From contig NZ_CADIJO010000005.1 in NCBI RefSeq assembly GCF_902859705.1, forward strand, positions 62,001-126,000: a DNA stretch of 64,000 nt. Direction: 5' to 3'. Below the pieces are notes generated by a model. The model saw only the letters and a program-made list of their open reading frames with translations, did not search any database and was not told the origin of the DNA. The DNA is from Achromobacter deleyi. GTDB lineage: Bacteria > Pseudomonadota > Gammaproteobacteria > Burkholderiales > Burkholderiaceae_B. Within the stretch, counting starts at the first letter, position 1. Each line of letters starts with the position of its first letter. A program made the position numbers and the translations under genes. Below, one piece after another: positions 62,467 to 64,000 of the stretch.

Positions 62467-63993
62467 TCATACGCCCGGCCGGCGGTACTGCACCGCCTGG
62501 GCGACATGGCTGGCGCCCAGCATGTCCTGCCCGTCCAGATCGGCGATCGTCCTGGCCACCCGCAGGGCCCGGTGCATGGCCCGCCCCGACCCCGCCAGGC
62601 GACGCATGGCCTGTAAGAGCAGGTCGCGGGCGTCGGCCTGCAGCGGACAGTGGCATTCCAGTTCGGCCCCCGCCAGCCCGGCATTGGGTTTGCCCTGGCG
62701 CGCATGCTGGCGCTCGCGGCAGCGCGCCACCCGCTCGCGCACCGGCTCGGACGGCTCGCCCGGCGGCCCCTGCATGCATTCCAGGTCAGAGGGCGGCAAT
62801 GCCACATGCAGGTCGATCCGGTCCAGCAAGGGACCGGATATCTTGCCCGTGTAGCGCGCGACCTGGTCGGGCGTGCAGGTGCAGGCCCTGCGCGGATGGC
62901 CCCGCCAGCCGCAAGGGCACGGGTTCATCGCCGCTACCAACTGGAACCGCGCGGGAAACTGCGCCGTATGCAGGGCACGGGCGATGATCACCCTGCCCGT
63001 TTCCAGCGGCTCACGCAGCGCTTCCAGCGTACGGCGGCTGAATTCCGGCAATTCGTCCAGGAACAGCACGCCGTGATGCGCCAGGCTGATTTCCCCAGGG
63101 CGCGGCCGACCGCCCCCACCTACCAGGGCCATGGCGGACGCCGAATGGTGCGGCGCCCGGAACGACGGCGTGCCCATCCTGGCATCGGGCACGCCCGCCA
63201 ACGCCGCAATGGCGGCGGCCTCCAGCGCCTGGCGCCGCGTCAGCGGCGGCAACAGGCCGGGCAAGCGCGCGGCCAGCATGCTCTTGCCCGCCCCCGGCGG
63301 CCCGACCATCAGCAAGCTATGGCCGCCCGCCGCGGCAACCTCCAGCGCCCGCCGCGCCCCCGGCTGCCCTCGCACATCGGACAGGCACGGCCCCGGCGGG
63401 GCATCCGGCCACGCCAGCGGAATCGCGTCGGGCAAGCGGCCATGTCCGGCCACATGCGCCGCCACATCCGCCAGGCTGCGGGCCGACAGCACCCGCAGCC
63501 CCTCCACCCACGCCGCCTGTTCGGCGCTACCGGCAGGCAGGATCAAGGTAGCGCCGGGAGATTCCTGCGCCACGCTCAATGCAATGACCAGGGCCGCGGC
63601 AACCGGCACCAGCGCGCCGGTCAGCGACAGTTCCCCCGCCAGCACCACTCCGGCCAGCAACGGGTCGGGCGCAACTCCGGCGTTGCCATCCGATGCTGGC
63701 GCCGCCAATTGGCCCGTCGCCAACAGCAACCCCAACGCAATGGGCAGATCGAAACGGCCGGATTCCTTGGGCAGATCCGCCGGCGACAGATTGACGGTGA
63801 TGCGGCCCGCAGGAAAATTGAAGCCGCTGTTGATGATGGCCGCCCGCACGCGCTCGCGGCTTTCACGCACCTCGGTGTCGGGCAGCCCCACCACGTTGAA
63901 ACTGGGCAGGCCCGGCCCCAGGTGCGTCTCGACCCGCACCGCATGGGCATGCAGGCCGCTGAGGGTACGGCTGGCAATAACGGCAAGGGTCAA
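62467..63993 (-). CDS. comM: ComM/YifB-type Mg-chelatase-like AAA ATPase
   Basis: A 508-residue AAA+ helicase that helps integrate single-stranded DNA in natural transformation. An N-terminal Lon-like domain (GLPSFNVVGLPDTEVRESRERVRAAI) is followed by the ATPase core with Walker A VGPPGAGKSMLA, Walker B LFLDELPEF, and conserved C-terminal cysteines (CPCGWRGHPRRACTC). The visible start codon is TTG at 63993. The codon three upstream ends in G at the window edge, so an ATG just outside, two residues further, is possible. Confidence 0.94.
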   Translation of the reverse strand: MTLAVIASRTLSGLHAHAVRVETHLGPGLPSFNVVGLPDTEVRESRERVRAAIINSGFNFPAGRITVNLSPADLPKESGRFDLPIALGLLLATGQLAAPASDGNAGVAPDPLLAGVVLAGELSLTGALVPVAAALVIALSVAQESPGATLILPAGSAEQAAWVEGLRVLSARSLADVAAHVAGHGRLPDAIPLAWPDAPPGPCLSDVRGQPGARRALEVAAAGGHSLLMVGPPGAGKSMLAARLPGLLPPLTRRQALEAAAIAALAGVPDARMGTPSFRAPHHSASAMALVGGGGRPRPGEISLAHHGVLFLDELPEFSRRTLEALREPLETGRVIIARALHTAQFPARFQLVAAMNPCPCGWRGHPRRACTCTPDQVARYTGKISGPLLDRIDLHVALPPSDLECMQGPPGEPSEPVRERVARCRERQHARQGKPNAGLAGAELECHCPLQADARDLLLQAMRRLAGSGRAMHRALRVARTIADLDGQDMLGASHVAQAVQYRRPGV

Positions 63994-64000
63994 GGCGGTC

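Overview
The window is a chromosomal segment of a GC-rich betaproteobacterium, most likely of the family Alcaligenaceae (Bordetella/Achromobacter-like). Three things point there. IHF-alpha, PheST, L20 and L35 look typical of the group. Two Bug-type (tripartite tricarboxylate) periplasmic binding proteins, a family expanded in these bacteria, are present. A complete pgaABCD (bpsABCD-like) exopolysaccharide operon is present. The assignment rests on protein resemblance recalled from memory, not on a search. Gene density is high and I see no rRNA, CRISPR array, insertion sequence or prophage.

Layout. 0-7.6 kb: tail of an unknown gene, a YqeY-like protein, an unrecognised 361-residue protein, DNA polymerase IV, a hotdog thioesterase, a lipoprotein, an S9 prolyl oligopeptidase and a membrane GGDEF diguanylate cyclase. 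8.1-14.5 kb: pgaABCD, in which PgaC/PgaD make poly-N-acetylglucosamine, PgaB partially deacetylates it and PgaA exports it. Synthesis by PgaCD is c-di-GMP dependent in E. coli, so the divergent cyclase next door is a plausible local partner. 14.5-20.5 kb: an Fsr-like efflux pump with a divergent cupin/AraC regulator, penicillin-binding protein 1A and a PP2A-like phosphatase. 20.6-27.9 kb: a PepSY/PiuB membrane protein behind a possible Fur site, an aldo/keto reductase, an Atm1-type ABC exporter, a Rieske ferredoxin, a bile-acid-type symporter with a divergent LysR regulator, and an OsmC protein.

28-35.9 kb: a four-gene overlapping cassette (taurine/nitrate-type ABC importer plus a membrane-bound cytochrome c), an N-formylglutamate amidohydrolase, and a Bug protein with a divergent LysR regulator. 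36-45 kb: small conserved proteins, an AGE-family epimerase, a DMT exporter with a divergent Lrp regulator, a YSC84 lipoprotein, then an RpiR regulator divergent from a Bug protein, an aspartoacylase-like hydrolase and an unknown protein. 45-47.5 kb: GNAT, PhzF, NIPSNAP and a tiny lipoprotein.

47.4-54.5 kb, the most interesting block: pxpA-BCCP-biotin carboxylase-pxpB-pxpC-NCS1 permease, divergent from a LysR gene across a near-perfect 30-bp palindrome. Together these encode all parts of a biotin-dependent carboxylase joined to a 5-oxoprolinase-type cyclic-amide hydrolase. The substrate is unknown.

54.5-64 kb: a Nudix hydrolase, a DHA2 drug exporter, tRNA-Pro(GGG), and the translation cluster rpmI-rplT-pheS-pheT-ihfA-merR. 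comM lies upstream of rpmI, in the position where infC usually sits.
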